A stretch of 28,424 nucleotides of DNA from an uncultured Prevotellaceae bacterium. GTDB lineage: Bacteria; Bacteroidota; Bacteroidia; Bacteroidales; Bacteroidaceae. A model generated the notes under the pieces. It made no database searches. It worked only from the letters and a program-made list of their open reading frames with translations, and was not told the origin of the DNA. The stretch covers positions 1-28,424 of the forward strand of contig CAMNHM010000018.1 in NCBI GenBank assembly GCA_946539475.1, read 5' to 3'. Positions 1 through 8,451 of this stretch are shown piece by piece. Numbering within the stretch: position 1 is the stretch's first letter; every line of letters begins with the position of its first letter. Made by a program: the position numbers and the translations under genes.

Positions 1-1514
1 CGGATGACGGTGATCTTCACCTGTCCGGGATAGGTCATCTCGTTCTGGATCTTCGAGGCGATCTGTCCGCTGAGGGCCTCCGTCTCGGCATCGTCCATCT
101 TGTCGGCACCGACGATGACGCGCAGCTCACGTCCGGCCTGGATGGCGTAGGTCTTTGTGACGCCAGGATAGCTCATGGCGATGGCTTCGAGGTCGTTCAG
201 ACGCTTGATGTAGGCCTCGACAATCTCGCGGCGTGCACCGGGACGTGCACCGCTGATGGCGTCGCAGACCTGTACGATGGGTGCCAGCAGCGTCTGCATC
301 TCCATCTCGTCGTGGTGGGCGCCGATGGCGTTGCAGATGTCGGGCTTCTCCTTGTACATCTCGGCAATCTTTGCTCCGTAGAGTGCGTGAGGCATCTCGC
401 TCTCCTCGTCGGGCACCTTGCCGATGTCGTGCAGCAGTCCGGCGCGCTTGGCCTTCTTGGGGTTCAGTCCCAGCTCGGCAGCCATGACGGCGCAGAGATT
501 GGCCGTCTCGCGGGCGTGCTGCAGCAGGTTCTGACCATAGGAGGAACGGTACTTCATCTTGCCGATGATGCGGATGAGCTCAGGATGCAGTCCGTGGATG
601 CCGAGGTCGATGGCGGTGCGCTTGCCCGTCTCGATGATCTCGTTGTCGAGCTGCTTCTTCACTTTCTGGACGACCTCCTCGATGCGTGCAGGATGGATAC
701 GCCCGTCGGCAACGAGCTGATGGAGTGCCAGGCGGCAGGTCTCGCGGCGCACGGGGTCGAAGCCGCTGATGACAATGGCCTCGGGCGTGTCGTCGACCAC
801 GATTTCCACTCCGCAAGCGGCCTCCAGGGCACGGATGTTGCGGCCTTCGCGACCAATGATGCGGCCTTTCACCTCGTCATTGTCGATATGGAACACCGAG
901 ACGCTGTTCTCAACGGCCGTCTCAGTGGCCACGCGCTGGATGGTCTGAATGACAATTTTCTTTGCCTGAGCATTGGCGTTCAGCTTGGCCTCGTCCATGA
1001 TTTCGTTCACGTAGCTGGCAGCAGCGGTCTTGGCCTCGTCCTTCAGGCTCTCCACCAGGCGGTTGCGTGCCTCCTCGGCGCTCAGGCCCGAAAGCTCTTC
1101 CAGCTTCTCGCGCTCCTTCTGCTGCATCTTGCCCAGCTCATCCTGCTTCAGGGCCAGAGCCTTCTTCTCGTTGTCAATGCGCTGCTGCTGATTGTCGAGG
1201 TCGTTCTTCCTGCGGCCCAGTTCCTCCTGGCGCTGGTTCAGCGACAGCTCACGCTGCTTCAGCTTGTTCTCACTCTGCTGGATGTGCTGGTTGCGCTGCT
1301 GCACTTCCTTCTCCAGCTCGCTCTTCTTGTTGAGGAATTTCTCCTTCACCTCGAGAAGCTTCTTCTCCTTGATCACTTCGGCCTCTTTGTTGGCCGACTC
1401 TACCATTTCGTTGTATTTCCCCTTGATGACCTTGAGGAACACGAAATATCCGCAGCCCACACCGATGGCTAGGGCTGCAGCAGCAATAATTATTGCTAAA
1501 AGTGTACTTATCAT
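1..1514 (-). CDS. rny: Ribonuclease Y (3' end cut by window edge)
   Basis: RNase Y is a membrane-anchored endoribonuclease that starts mRNA decay. The reading frame opens at ATG 1512-1514 and stays open to the window edge (504 full codons), so only a few C-terminal codons are missing compared with the usual ~510-520. Visible in order: an N-terminal membrane segment ([20 protein letters not shown]), a long charged coiled coil (about residues 30-180), a KH RNA-binding domain with [15 protein letters not shown], and an HD phosphohydrolase domain with the metal-binding [11 protein letters not shown] and a following GAHHDE. It lies 23 nt downstream of zapA and probably shares its transcript. Identification is firm from the anchor, coiled coil, KH, HD order. 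Confidence 0.96.
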   Translation of the reverse strand, partial: MISTLLAIIIAAAALAIGVGCGYFVFLKVIKGKYNEMVESANKEAEVIKEKKLLEVKEKFLNKKSELEKEVQQRNQHIQQSENKLKQRELSLNQRQEELGRRKNDLDNQQQRIDNEKKALALKQDELGKMQQKEREKLEELSGLSAEEARNRLVESLKDEAKTAAASYVNEIMDEAKLNANAQAKKIVIQTIQRVATETAVENSVSVFHIDNDEVKGRIIGREGRNIRALEAACGVEIVVDDTPEAIVISGFDPVRRETCRLALHQLVADGRIHPARIEEVVQKVKKQLDNEIIETGKRTAIDLGIHGLHPELIRIIGKMKYRSSYGQNLLQHARETANLCAVMAAELGLNPKKAKRAGLLHDIGKVPDEESEMPHALYGAKIAEMYKEKPDICNAIGAHHDEMEMQTLLAPIVQVCDAISGARPGARREIVEAYIKRLNDLEAIAMSYPGVTKTYAIQAGRELRVIVGADKMDDAETEALSGQIASKIQNEMTYPGQVKITVI

Positions 1515-1537
1515 ATTATTGTTATGTTAATAATCTC

Positions 1538-1840
1538 CTATTTCAAGGCGTCTTCGATTTCAGAAGTCAGCTGTCGGAGAGTATTATCATAGGGGGCCGT
1601 ATCGTTCTTGCTGAGCTCTTTCTCGTATCTGAGCGCAATCTCGATGAGCGTCATCAGCCCGATGGTATGGTCGCTCTTGCGCCCCTTGTACACCTGGGCG
1701 TAGGCACCATAGCGCTCGGTGATGAGCTTGGCTGCGGCACGATAGTACACCTCATCCTCGCGGTTGTGGAGTACCATTGCAATGTCTTCGTCGTAGACAT
1801 GCAACCTTATATTGAGTTTCTCTTTACTTTCTTCTGCCAT
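1538..1840 (-). CDS. zapA: Cell division protein ZapA
   Basis: A 100-residue protein matching the ZapA family in length and pattern: a short N-terminal beta region (KEKLNIRLHVYDEDIAMVL), then helices containing YYRAAAKLITERYGAYAQ and a C-terminal coiled coil. ZapA binds FtsZ and promotes bundling of protofilaments at the division site. It sits 8 nt after the upstream coiled-coil gene and 23 nt before rny, which implies one operon. The zapA-rny pairing is familiar in Bacteroidota. The call rests on the family pattern and neighbourhood; no catalytic residues are expected. Confidence 0.85.
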   Translation of the reverse strand: MAEESKEKLNIRLHVYDEDIAMVLHNREDEVYYRAAAKLITERYGAYAQVYKGRKSDHTIGLMTLIEIALRYEKELSKNDTAPYDNTLRQLTSEIEDALK

Positions 1841-1848
1841 CGTTGTTC

Positions 1849-2145
1849 CTACTTCTCATCGCTAAGAATGGCAATGCACTTGTTGATGCTTCTGATGAGG
1901 GTGGCGATGCGGTCCTTGGCGCCTTCCAGGTCGCCGTCGGAGATCTCCATCATCCGGGCCATCTTCAGCGATTCATAGTCACGCTCCTTCTGCTGGGTCT
2001 GGGCCTTGAGCTGGCCGATGACGCGCTCTTTCTCATCAATGGCGGCACGCAGGTCTTGGTTCTCCTGCTTCAATTCCTTGAAACGGAGAATCATCTGCCG
2101 TACGCGCGTTTGAAACGCGGTCAAATCTTTCTCGCTCTGAGTCAT
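1849..2145 (-). CDS. Small coiled-coil protein upstream of zapA
   Basis: A 98-residue, strongly heptad-like protein rich in Glu, Lys, Gln and Arg (RFKELKQENQDLRAAIDEKE). I set the start at ATG 2143-2145 (MTQSEKDL). A longer frame beginning at a TTG at 2164-2166 is rejected because that TTG is the end of the -7 promoter box TACCTTTG. It is the first gene of the zapA-rny operon. Its size, coiled coil and position next to zapA suggest a ZapB-like or other division-associated partner, but that is inference and no diagnostic motif is visible. Confidence 0.75.
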   Translation of the reverse strand: MTQSEKDLTAFQTRVRQMILRFKELKQENQDLRAAIDEKERVIGQLKAQTQQKERDYESLKMARMMEISDGDLEGAKDRIATLIRSINKCIAILSDEK

Positions 2146-2163
2146 GACAATGAATTTACTCGA

Positions 2164-2171
2164 CAAAGGTA
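2164..2171 (-). promoter_or_regulatory. -7 promoter box TACCTTTG for the zapA-rny operon
   Basis: Exact match to the Bacteroidota -7 consensus TAnnTTTG on the minus strand, about 19 nt upstream of the chosen ATG at 2145. It supports starting the coiled-coil gene at 2145. Confidence 0.8.
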
Positions 2172-2224
2172 GTTAAAAAAGGTGTAACTGCCCGCCTTTG
2201 AACGATTTATTTAATATTTATTAA

Positions 2225-2854
2225 TCATTCGCTGTCGTTTTGAGGGCGTTTTTCCTTCTTTGCCAACATCACGACGCGATAGACGAAGTCGGAAGCCCAT
2301 TTCTCGGAAAAGTTGAGCTTCTTGTTGTATTCGCGTACGTCGATGACGGTCTTGATCACACCAGCGTCCTTATAGTCGTTCTTCGTGTAGATGTCGTGGA
2401 CGGTCTTCTGGGTCATCGTGTAAAGGGTCTTCTTGAAGAACCCGGGCATGCGGAGCTTGAACTTCATCAGGTTGCTGGTAAGCATCATCAGGTCTTGTAC
2501 ATAAGCCTGGAACTGAAGCATGTAGGTCTGCACGTCCTGGATCTTGCGGCAACGGCGGTTGATGCTCTGGTCGATCTCCTTGAAGAACTGGTCGTCCATC
2601 TCGTACATGTCCTTGAGCATCTTCTTGCAGCGTGCCTTCTCACCTATGCCGAGGCGTCCTCCCTGCGTGGGCACTTTCAGCGTGATCTTGAATGTGCGCA
2701 GGTCGGGTAGGGCGGCGAGGTTGGTGATGTGAAGGTCGGAGGCCATCACTGCCTGAAAATACACGCGTATGAGGGTCATGAAATCTTCCATTCCCCCAAT
2801 TCTCACTTCTTGGTCAGCCGTCTTACGGCCGAATATTCTTTCTAGTAATCCCAT
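2225..2854 (-). CDS. Conserved-looking hypothetical protein, function unknown
   Basis: A 209-residue soluble protein that I do not recognise. It begins MGLLERIFGRKTADQE, has no signal peptide or membrane segment, and is rich in Met, Lys and aromatic residues with predicted helices throughout (KMLKDMYEMDDQFFKEIDQ). The C-terminus is basic (LAKKEKRPQNDSE). The ATG at 2854 lies about 20 nt below a TACCTTTG -7 box, so start and expression are well supported. It is transcribed alone and divergently from rfbA. It has no obvious functional link to its neighbours. Confidence 0.8.
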   Translation of the reverse strand: MGLLERIFGRKTADQEVRIGGMEDFMTLIRVYFQAVMASDLHITNLAALPDLRTFKITLKVPTQGGRLGIGEKARCKKMLKDMYEMDDQFFKEIDQSINRRCRKIQDVQTYMLQFQAYVQDLMMLTSNLMKFKLRMPGFFKKTLYTMTQKTVHDIYTKNDYKDAGVIKTVIDVREYNKKLNFSEKWASDFVYRVVMLAKKEKRPQNDSE

Positions 2855-2874
2855 GATTTTACAAAAATTCTGTG

Positions 2875-2882
2875 CAAAGGTA
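2875..2882 (-). promoter_or_regulatory. -7 promoter box TACCTTTG (209-residue protein)
   Basis: Exact TAnnTTTG box on the minus strand, about 20 nt before the ATG at 2854. It is half of a divergent promoter pair with the box at 2958-2965. Confidence 0.8.
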
Positions 2883-2957
2883 CAAAATAAACGTCAATCG
2901 TCGTGGTGTTTAACTCCTTTTAACTCCACCGAACCTCTATACTTAGCAACTTTTTTG

Positions 2958-2965
2958 TAACTTTG
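2958..2965 (+). promoter_or_regulatory. -7 promoter box TAACTTTG for rfbA
   Basis: TAnnTTTG match 25 nt before the rfbA ATG at 2991. It probably drives rfbA, the tyrosine kinase and the HAD gene, since no later box is evident in the short gaps (31 and 41 nt). Confidence 0.75.
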
Positions 2966-2990
2966 CACCCTGTATTACGTAAAAGACACT

Positions 2991-3869
2991 ATGAAGGGAA
3001 TAGTTTTAGCCGGTGGAAGCGGTACTCGCCTCTATCCTATAACTAAGGGTATCAGCAAGCAGTTGATTCCTATTTTCGACAAGCCGATGATCTATTATCC
3101 CATCTCGGCTTTGATGTTGGCAGGCATTCGCGAGATACTGATTATATCGACGCCCTACGACCTCCCGGGCTTCCGACGCCTACTTGGCGACGGCAGCGAG
3201 TTGGGAGTGCATTTCGAATATGCCGAGCAGCCCTCGCCTGACGGGCTGGCTCAGGCGTTCATCATTGGCGAGGAGTTTATCGGCGACGATTGTGCCTGCC
3301 TGGTGCTGGGCGACAATATCTTCTACGGATCGGGATTCTCCGGGCTGCTGCGCCAGAGTGTGGAGAATGCCGAAAAGCATAATATGGCCACCGTCTTCGG
3401 ATACTATGTCAACGATCCTGAGCGCTACGGAGTGGCTGAGTTCGATGCAGAGGGTAACTGCCTGAGCATCGAGGAGAAGCCCGAGCATCCCCGTTCCAAC
3501 TATGCCGTCGTCGGCCTCTATTTCTATCCAAACAGTGTTGTCGACGTGGCAAAGTCCATCAAGCCCAGTGCCCGCGGCGAGCTAGAGATCACGACCGTCA
3601 ACCAGACGTTCCTCGCCCGTCAGCAGCTGAAGGTGCAGACCCTGCAGCGAGGCTTTGCATGGCTCGATACCGGCACGCACGACTCGCTGGCTGAGGCCTC
3701 GACATTCATCGAGGTCATCGAGAAACGTCAGGGACTGAAGGTGGCCTGTCTCGAGGAGATCGCCTTCAAGCGTGGATGGATCAGTCGCGAGCAACTGCTA
3801 GACTTGGCGAAGCCGATGCTGAAGAACGACTACGGACGTTACCTGGAGCAGCTGGCCAATAATTATTAA
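2991..3869 (+). CDS. rfbA: Glucose-1-phosphate thymidylyltransferase
   Basis: It makes dTDP-glucose from glucose-1-phosphate and dTTP, the first step of dTDP-L-rhamnose and related sugar pathways. The 292-residue length is exactly that of the RfbA/RmlA family. The nucleotidyltransferase signature [11 protein letters not shown] (residues 8-18) is followed by [17 protein letters not shown], then [10 protein letters not shown] and [19 protein letters not shown]. RfbB, RfbC and RfbD are absent from the window, so the rest of the pathway must be elsewhere. It is followed after 31 nt by a polysaccharide-export tyrosine kinase, fitting a surface-polysaccharide role. Confidence 0.96.
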   Translation: MKGIVLAGGSGTRLYPITKGISKQLIPIFDKPMIYYPISALMLAGIREILIISTPYDLPGFRRLLGDGSELGVHFEYAEQPSPDGLAQAFIIGEEFIGDDCACLVLGDNIFYGSGFSGLLRQSVENAEKHNMATVFGYYVNDPERYGVAEFDAEGNCLSIEEKPEHPRSNYAVVGLYFYPNSVVDVAKSIKPSARGELEITTVNQTFLARQQLKVQTLQRGFAWLDTGTHDSLAEASTFIEVIEKRQGLKVACLEEIAFKRGWISREQLLDLAKPMLKNDYGRYLEQLANNY

Positions 3870-3900
3870 TTAAGGAACACGTATACATTATTGTAAGAAA

Positions 3901-6399
3901 ATGGAAGAAATCAAGAAAAACGAGAACAGTATAGAGTCGTTCGATATTCTTACCCAACAGGAGGAAGAGTCGTCGTTCAACTTCAGGACGATCCTTCGGA
4001 TGTTTGTCCTCAACTGGCAGTGGTTCCTGCTCTCGATGTTCATTTTCGTCTGCGGGGCACTCATCTACCTCCGCTACACCGACTCCGTCTATCAGGTGTC
4101 GGCGAAGATGCTGATCAAGGAGGAGACCAACAACCGCCGCTCTAACGGCCAGCTGCTGGCCAACATGCAGGACCTGGGCTTCATCTCGAACTCAGCCGGT
4201 ATTGAGAACGAGGTGGAGATTCTGAAGTCGCGCATCCTCTCGCTAGAGGCAGTGAAGGACTTGAAGCTCTACACGGAGTACCGCACGGAAGGAAAGATAA
4301 AGAAGTCGCTCATCTACAAGTCGCAGCCCATCAATGTCGATATGGACCCTGAGTCGCTCGAGAAGCTCGAGAAGACGCGCCCCGGCTTCTTTAGCCTGAA
4401 GATAGTCCGTACCGCCAACGGCTACAACGTCGAGAGCACCGATGCCGACAATGTCTTCAAGGGATCGTTCAAGAACACTCCCGACACGCTGAAGACTCCC
4501 TATGGTATGCTGACGTTTACGACGAACGTCAACGAGTATGTGCGGCCGATGAATGTCGGCGAGACGCTTCTCGTCACCATCATCGGTCCGCGAATCGTCG
4601 CCTCGCGCTATGCCCGCATCCTCTCGGTCGAACCTACGTCGAAGCTGACGTCCATCGCCCAGCTGACCATCAACGACCTTCATCCCGATCGTGCCTACGA
4701 CTACCTGAAACAGCTCGCCATCTGCTACAACCGCCAGGCCAATGCCGACAAGAACGAGATAGCAATGAAGACTGAGGAGTTCATCAACAACCGTCTGGAG
4801 AAGATCAATGCCGAGCTGGGGTCGACGGAGAGCGAGCTTGAGGAGTTCAAGCGCATGAACAACCTGACTGAGTTGCGCCTCGATGCAACACAGTCGATCA
4901 CTCAGTCGACGGAATATGCTGCCAAGCTGGCTGATGCCAACACGCAGATCATGCTGCTCGACTACTTGCGCGAGCACGTCAACGATCCCGCCAACAGGTA
5001 TCAGATCATTCCCTCGAACGTCGGTATGAGCGACCCCATCTCAGCATCGCTCATCAACGAGTACAACCGCACCGTCCAGGATCGCGACAAGCTGCTACGC
5101 TCCGCCTCGGAAAGTGCTCCGCAGGTGATCACCCTGACGAACACCCTCGACAACCTTACCGCCAGTATCAAGACCGCCCTCCAGCAGGCTCGCCGTACGG
5201 CCGACATTCAGCGGCAGGGTATCGAGAGCCAGTATGCTGCCTACAGTCAGCGCGTATCGAACACTCCCGAGCAGGAACGCATCCTCACGCAGATTGGCCG
5301 TCAGCAGGAGGTAAAGTCGGGTCTCTACCTCATGCTCCTTCAGAAACGTGAGGAGAACTCCATCTCGCTAGCTGCCACAGCCGACAAGGGTCGCCTCATC
5401 GACGATCCCGTCTATAATGGCAAGGTCAGCCCACGCAGCTCCATCATCCTCCTGGCAGCCCTCGTGCTGGGATTCCTGCTGCCGTTGGTCATCATCTACA
5501 TCCTGCAGCTGTTGCGCTACAAGATTGAGGGACATGACGATGTGGCACGCCTGACGACGCTGCCCATCGTTGCCGACGTAGCTGTAGCGAGCGACTCGGT
5601 GAAGAACACGGCAGGCATCGTCGTCCACGAGAATCAGAACAACCAGATCGACGAGATATTCCGATCGATGCGTACCAATATCCAGTTCCTGATGAAGGGC
5701 GACGAGAAGGTGATACTCTTCACCTCGTCGACCTCTGGTGAGGGAAAGACGTTCAATGCCGCCAATCTTGGTGTCAGCTTCGCCCTGTTGGGCAAACGCG
5801 TTATTCTGATGGGTCTCGACATCCGTAAGCCTGCACTCGGACGGCTATTCAACATCTCCGACCGTCAGGTGGGCATCACCCCGCTGCTGGTGAAGGACCA
5901 CGTCACAGAGGCTGACCTGAAGGCTCAGATACGTCCCTCGGGCGAGAACAAGAACCTCGACCTGCTATTGGCTGGTCCTACGCCTCCCAACCCCACCGAA
6001 CTGCTGGCGCGGCAGAATCTAGTCGACATCATCGACATGCTTCGCAAGGAGTACGACTACATCATCCTCGACACCGCCCCTGTGGGACTTGTCACCGATA
6101 CGCTGCAGATCGGCCGCGTGGCCGACGTGACGGCTTTCGTCTGCCGCGCCGACTACACACCGAAGTCCAGCTTCGGACTCCTCAACATGCTTCATAAGGA
6201 GAACAAGCTCAAGAATATGTGCGTCGTTCTTAATGGTGTTGACATGTCGAAGAAGAAGTACGGTTACTATTACGGCTACGGCAAGTACGGCAAGTACGGA
6301 CGCTACGGCAGCAGCTATGGCTACGGCAACTACGGCTCGTACGGCAACTACGCCGAGAGTCACTATGGCCGTAAGGACGACGACTCCATCAAGAAATAG
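3901..6399 (+). CDS. Wzc-type polysaccharide co-polymerase / BY-kinase
   Basis: An 832-residue inner-membrane protein joining a Wzz chain-length domain to a bacterial tyrosine kinase. Visible parts are a first membrane segment (about residues 36-56, WFLLSMFIFVCGALIYL), a periplasmic Wzz region with long coiled coil (about 290-480), a second membrane segment (about 513-535), and a cytoplasmic P-loop kinase. The Walker A is TSGEGKT (Lys616), followed by a Walker A'-like VILMGLDIRKP and Walker B YDYIILDTAPVGL. The C-terminal tail (residues ~785-825) is a Gly-Tyr run with 14 tyrosines, the autophosphorylation cluster. Such kinases regulate capsule or exopolysaccharide polymerisation and export. 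No wza/OPX, flippase or glycosyltransferase gene is adjacent. Confidence 0.93.
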   Translation: MEEIKKNENSIESFDILTQQEEESSFNFRTILRMFVLNWQWFLLSMFIFVCGALIYLRYTDSVYQVSAKMLIKEETNNRRSNGQLLANMQDLGFISNSAGIENEVEILKSRILSLEAVKDLKLYTEYRTEGKIKKSLIYKSQPINVDMDPESLEKLEKTRPGFFSLKIVRTANGYNVESTDADNVFKGSFKNTPDTLKTPYGMLTFTTNVNEYVRPMNVGETLLVTIIGPRIVASRYARILSVEPTSKLTSIAQLTINDLHPDRAYDYLKQLAICYNRQANADKNEIAMKTEEFINNRLEKINAELGSTESELEEFKRMNNLTELRLDATQSITQSTEYAAKLADANTQIMLLDYLREHVNDPANRYQIIPSNVGMSDPISASLINEYNRTVQDRDKLLRSASESAPQVITLTNTLDNLTASIKTALQQARRTADIQRQGIESQYAAYSQRVSNTPEQERILTQIGRQQEVKSGLYLMLLQKREENSISLAATADKGRLIDDPVYNGKVSPRSSIILLAALVLGFLLPLVIIYILQLLRYKIEGHDDVARLTTLPIVADVAVASDSVKNTAGIVVHENQNNQIDEIFRSMRTNIQFLMKGDEKVILFTSSTSGEGKTFNAANLGVSFALLGKRVILMGLDIRKPALGRLFNISDRQVGITPLLVKDHVTEADLKAQIRPSGENKNLDLLLAGPTPPNPTELLARQNLVDIIDMLRKEYDYIILDTAPVGLVTDTLQIGRVADVTAFVCRADYTPKSSFGLLNMLHKENKLKNMCVVLNGVDMSKKKYGYYYGYGKYGKYGRYGSSYGYGNYGSYGNYAESHYGRKDDDSIKK

Positions 6400-6440
6400 A
6401 CAGTCAGAAAACGAATATATTCCAAGAATAGAGAACCATA

Positions 6441-6890
6441 ATGGCAACTATAGCAGTCGACTTCGACGGAACGATTGTCGAACACCGTTATCCAGAGATA
6501 GGCGAGGAACGCCCCTTCGCTATCGATACCCTGAAGATGCTCATCCGCGACCGCCACAAGCTCATCCTGTGGACGGTGCGCGAGGGGCAGCTGCTCGACG
6601 ACGCCGTCAACTGGTGTCGCGAGCGTGGTGTCGAGTTCTATGCCATCAACCGTGACTATCCTGAGGAAACGACTTCCAACAATCCTCATTTCAGTCGCAA
6701 GCTGAACAGCATTGACTATTGGATTGATGACCGTAACATCGGCGGACTGCCCGACTGGGGCACTATCTACCGCATGATCAGCCACCATCGTACGTGGAAT
6801 GACATCATCGACGACGAGGTGCGACGCGCATCCCTCCGCCCCTACGAGGAGGTCGGCTCACGTCGCAAGAAACCCTGGTGGATATTTTGA
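6441..6890 (+). CDS. Small HAD-superfamily phosphatase
   Basis: A 149-residue HAD hydrolase without a large cap domain. Motif I is AVDFDGTIVEH, with the nucleophile Asp and acid/base Asp near residues 7-9. Motif II is the Thr of LILWTVREG, and motif IV is the acidic DYWIDDRNIGG. The C-terminus is basic (SRRKKPWWIF). The substrate cannot be read from sequence; its place 41 nt after the polysaccharide kinase suggests a sugar-phosphate or nucleotide-sugar-related substrate, but this is guesswork. The short gap implies co-transcription with the kinase, and the operon ends at the terminator just downstream. Confidence 0.85.
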   Translation: MATIAVDFDGTIVEHRYPEIGEERPFAIDTLKMLIRDRHKLILWTVREGQLLDDAVNWCRERGVEFYAINRDYPEETTSNNPHFSRKLNSIDYWIDDRNIGGLPDWGTIYRMISHHRTWNDIIDDEVRRASLRPYEEVGSRRKKPWWIF

Positions 6891-6902
6891 GAACGGACAA
6901 AC

Positions 6903-6939
6903 AAAAAGGCTGCGCATCATCTTGGTGCGCAGCCTTTTT
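6903..6939. terminator. Bidirectional intrinsic terminator
   Basis: A 9-bp GC-rich stem GGCTGCGCA / TGCGCAGCC (6908-6916 with 6926-6934), flanked by A5 at 6903-6907 and T5 at 6935-6939, so it works on both strands. It separates the convergent HAD gene (plus) and rplT (minus). Confidence 0.92.
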
Positions 6940-6955
6940 CAATCTTTTTACCTTA

Positions 6956-7300
6956 TTATTTCACCTTCTCCACGATGGCCTTGAAAGCCTCGGGATTGTT
7001 CAGGGCGAGGTCGGCAAGCACCTTGCGGTTGATCTCGATGCCAGCCTTCGAAAGGGCGCCCATGAGCTTCGAATAGCTGATGCCCTCCATGCGTGCGGCA
7101 GCGTTGATACGCTGAATCCACAGAGCGCGGAAGTTGCGCTTCTTGTTACGACGGTCACGATAGGCATAGGTCAGACCTTTCTCCCATGTGTTCTTAGCTA
7201 CTGTCCAAACATTCTTGCGGGCTCCAAAGTAGCCGCGGGTGAGCTTCAGAATTCTCTTACGCTTTGCTCTCGATGCAACGTGATTGACTGATCTTGGCAT
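6956..7300 (-). CDS. rplT: 50S ribosomal protein L20
   Basis: A 114-residue basic protein with the L20 N-terminus [19 protein letters not shown] and the family core [24 protein letters not shown]. It binds 23S rRNA early in large-subunit assembly and in many bacteria represses its own operon. It is the last gene of infC-rpmI-rplT, 38 nt after rpmI, and ends at the bidirectional terminator. Confidence 0.98.
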   Translation of the reverse strand: MPRSVNHVASRAKRKRILKLTRGYFGARKNVWTVAKNTWEKGLTYAYRDRRNKKRNFRALWIQRINAAARMEGISYSKLMGALSKAGIEINRKVLADLALNNPEAFKAIVEKVK

Positions 7301-7338
7301 AGTTTCTTAACGTTTTAAATGTTCGACAATAGGTTTGA

Positions 7339-7536
7339 TTAACGGAGACAGAGCAGGTCGCGAACCTGCTTCATGTTGGTCTTGTCAACGATAGAGTACC
7401 CCTGCAGATTACGCTTCTGCTTCTTGGTCTTCTTCGTGAGGATGTGGCTGTGGTAAGCGTGATGTCTCTTAACCTTACCTGTTCCGGTGAACGAGAATCT
7501 CTTCTTGGCTCCGGAGTTTGTCTTTACTTTTGGCAT
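7339..7536 (-). CDS. rpmI: 50S ribosomal protein L35
   Basis: A 65-residue, very basic protein beginning [20 protein letters not shown] with the L35 signature [20 protein letters not shown]. It is the middle gene of the canonical infC-rpmI-rplT operon. The 77-nt gap before it carries GC-rich hairpin potential (listed separately). Confidence 0.98.
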   Translation of the reverse strand: MPKVKTNSGAKKRFSFTGTGKVKRHHAYHSHILTKKTKKQKRNLQGYSIVDKTNMKQVRDLLCLR

Positions 7537-7564
7537 TTTTTTGTTTGTTTAAATGGTTATTAAT

Positions 7565-7599
7565 GACGGGCGACTACGCATATACCGGGCGCGCCGCCC
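7565..7599 (-). promoter_or_regulatory. Candidate structured element between infC and rpmI
   Basis: On the transcribed (minus) strand, GGGCG (from 7599-7595) can pair with CGCCC either at once (7591-7587, 3-nt loop) or with a more distant CGCCC (7572-7568). The two pairings exclude each other. Its position just upstream of rpmI-rplT is where L20 autoregulatory structures occur in other phyla. Function is inference; an incidental GC hairpin is possible. Confidence 0.35.
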
Positions 7600-7613
7600 T
7601 TTTTCTCTCGTGC

Positions 7614-8324
7614 TTATTCGTCGGCGTTCTCTGTGAGCTTCTTCAGAGCGTCGGCACTAATCTTCGCGTTGGCCAGCAATCCGCCGTTGGCCGGTGCTTC
7701 GGCATCCATCTCGGAAGCCTTCTCGGTCACCGCTTTCTTGCTGATGTCCTCGCGCTTCTTCTCTTCCTCACGGTCGCGTGCCTGCTGGCTCTTCTTAGCC
7801 ACACCGGCTTTCTTCGGAGCGAGATAGAGGAACATCTTCTTTCCCTCCAGCGAGGGCATCGACTCCACCTTTCCGCATTCCTCGAGGTCGTTAGCAAAAC
7901 GCAGCAGTAGCACCTCGCCCTGCTCCTTAAACAAGATGGAACGCCCGCGAAAGAAGACGTACGCGCGAACCTTATTACCCTCCTCGAGGAATTCACGCGC
8001 ATGCTTGAGCTTGAACTGATAATCGTGCTCGTCGGTCTGAGGCCCGAAGCGAATCTCCTTCACCTCGACCTTTACCTGCTTGGCCTTCATCTCCTTCTGA
8101 CGCTTCTTCTGCTGGTAGAGGAACTTCGAATAGTCGATGAGCCGGCAGACGGGGGGATTGGCATTCGGTGAAATCTCCACCAGGTCAACACCCTGTTGGC
8201 GAGCCATGTCCAGGGCTTGACGAGTAGGCATTACCGTCGATCCGCTATCACTGACGATGCGGACTTCACGCACGCGAATCTGCTCGTTGGTGCGGTATTG
8301 GTTCTGTTTTTTGTCGGTCTTCAT
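7614..8324 (-). CDS. infC: Translation initiation factor IF-3
   Basis: IF-3 binds the 30S subunit and enforces correct start-codon and initiator-tRNA choice. The N-terminal domain shows [15 protein letters not shown] and [20 protein letters not shown], the linker is Lys-rich ([13 protein letters not shown]), and the C-terminal domain has [18 protein letters not shown]. The start is ATG 8322-8324 ([15 protein letters not shown]); an upstream extension in frame runs through the promoter and is rejected. At 236 residues it is ~55 longer than E. coli IF-3 because of a charged Lys/Glu tail and an Ala-rich end. It starts with ordinary ATG, unlike the autoregulatory AUU of E. coli. It is the first gene of infC-rpmI-rplT. 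Confidence 0.97.
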   Translation of the reverse strand: MKTDKKQNQYRTNEQIRVREVRIVSDSGSTVMPTRQALDMARQQGVDLVEISPNANPPVCRLIDYSKFLYQQKKRQKEMKAKQVKVEVKEIRFGPQTDEHDYQFKLKHAREFLEEGNKVRAYVFFRGRSILFKEQGEVLLLRFANDLEECGKVESMPSLEGKKMFLYLAPKKAGVAKKSQQARDREEEKKREDISKKAVTEKASEMDAEAPANGGLLANAKISADALKKLTENADE

Positions 8325-8348
8325 CAAACGTTTTTTCGAAATCGGCTG

Positions 8349-8356
8349 CAAAGTTA
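8349..8356 (-). promoter_or_regulatory. -7 promoter box TAACTTTG for infC-rpmI-rplT
   Basis: TAnnTTTG match on the minus strand, 24 nt upstream of the infC ATG. It is divergent from the dsbD promoter at 8420-8427. Confidence 0.75.
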
Positions 8357-8419
8357 CGACAAAACGGGCAAACTGCAAAATAAATTGCCAATTATTTTTG
8401 CTATACTACTGATTTTTTG

Positions 8420-8427
8420 TACCTTTG
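8420..8427 (+). promoter_or_regulatory. -7 promoter box TACCTTTG for dsbD
   Basis: Exact -7 consensus, 24 nt before the dsbD ATG at 8452. The TTG inside it is in frame with dsbD and would give a false upstream start. Confidence 0.82.
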
Positions 8428-8451
8428 CACGCAAAAATCTACATTCGAGCT

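Noticed and set aside
312..1472. A 386-codon plus-strand open frame opposite rny
   Set aside because: The opposite strand encodes complete KH and HD motifs of RNase Y; the plus frame is a Leu/Val/His-rich shadow.
2146..2166. Seven-residue N-terminal extension of the coiled-coil protein
   Set aside because: Its TTG start codon is part of the -7 promoter box TACCTTTG and could not be in the transcript.
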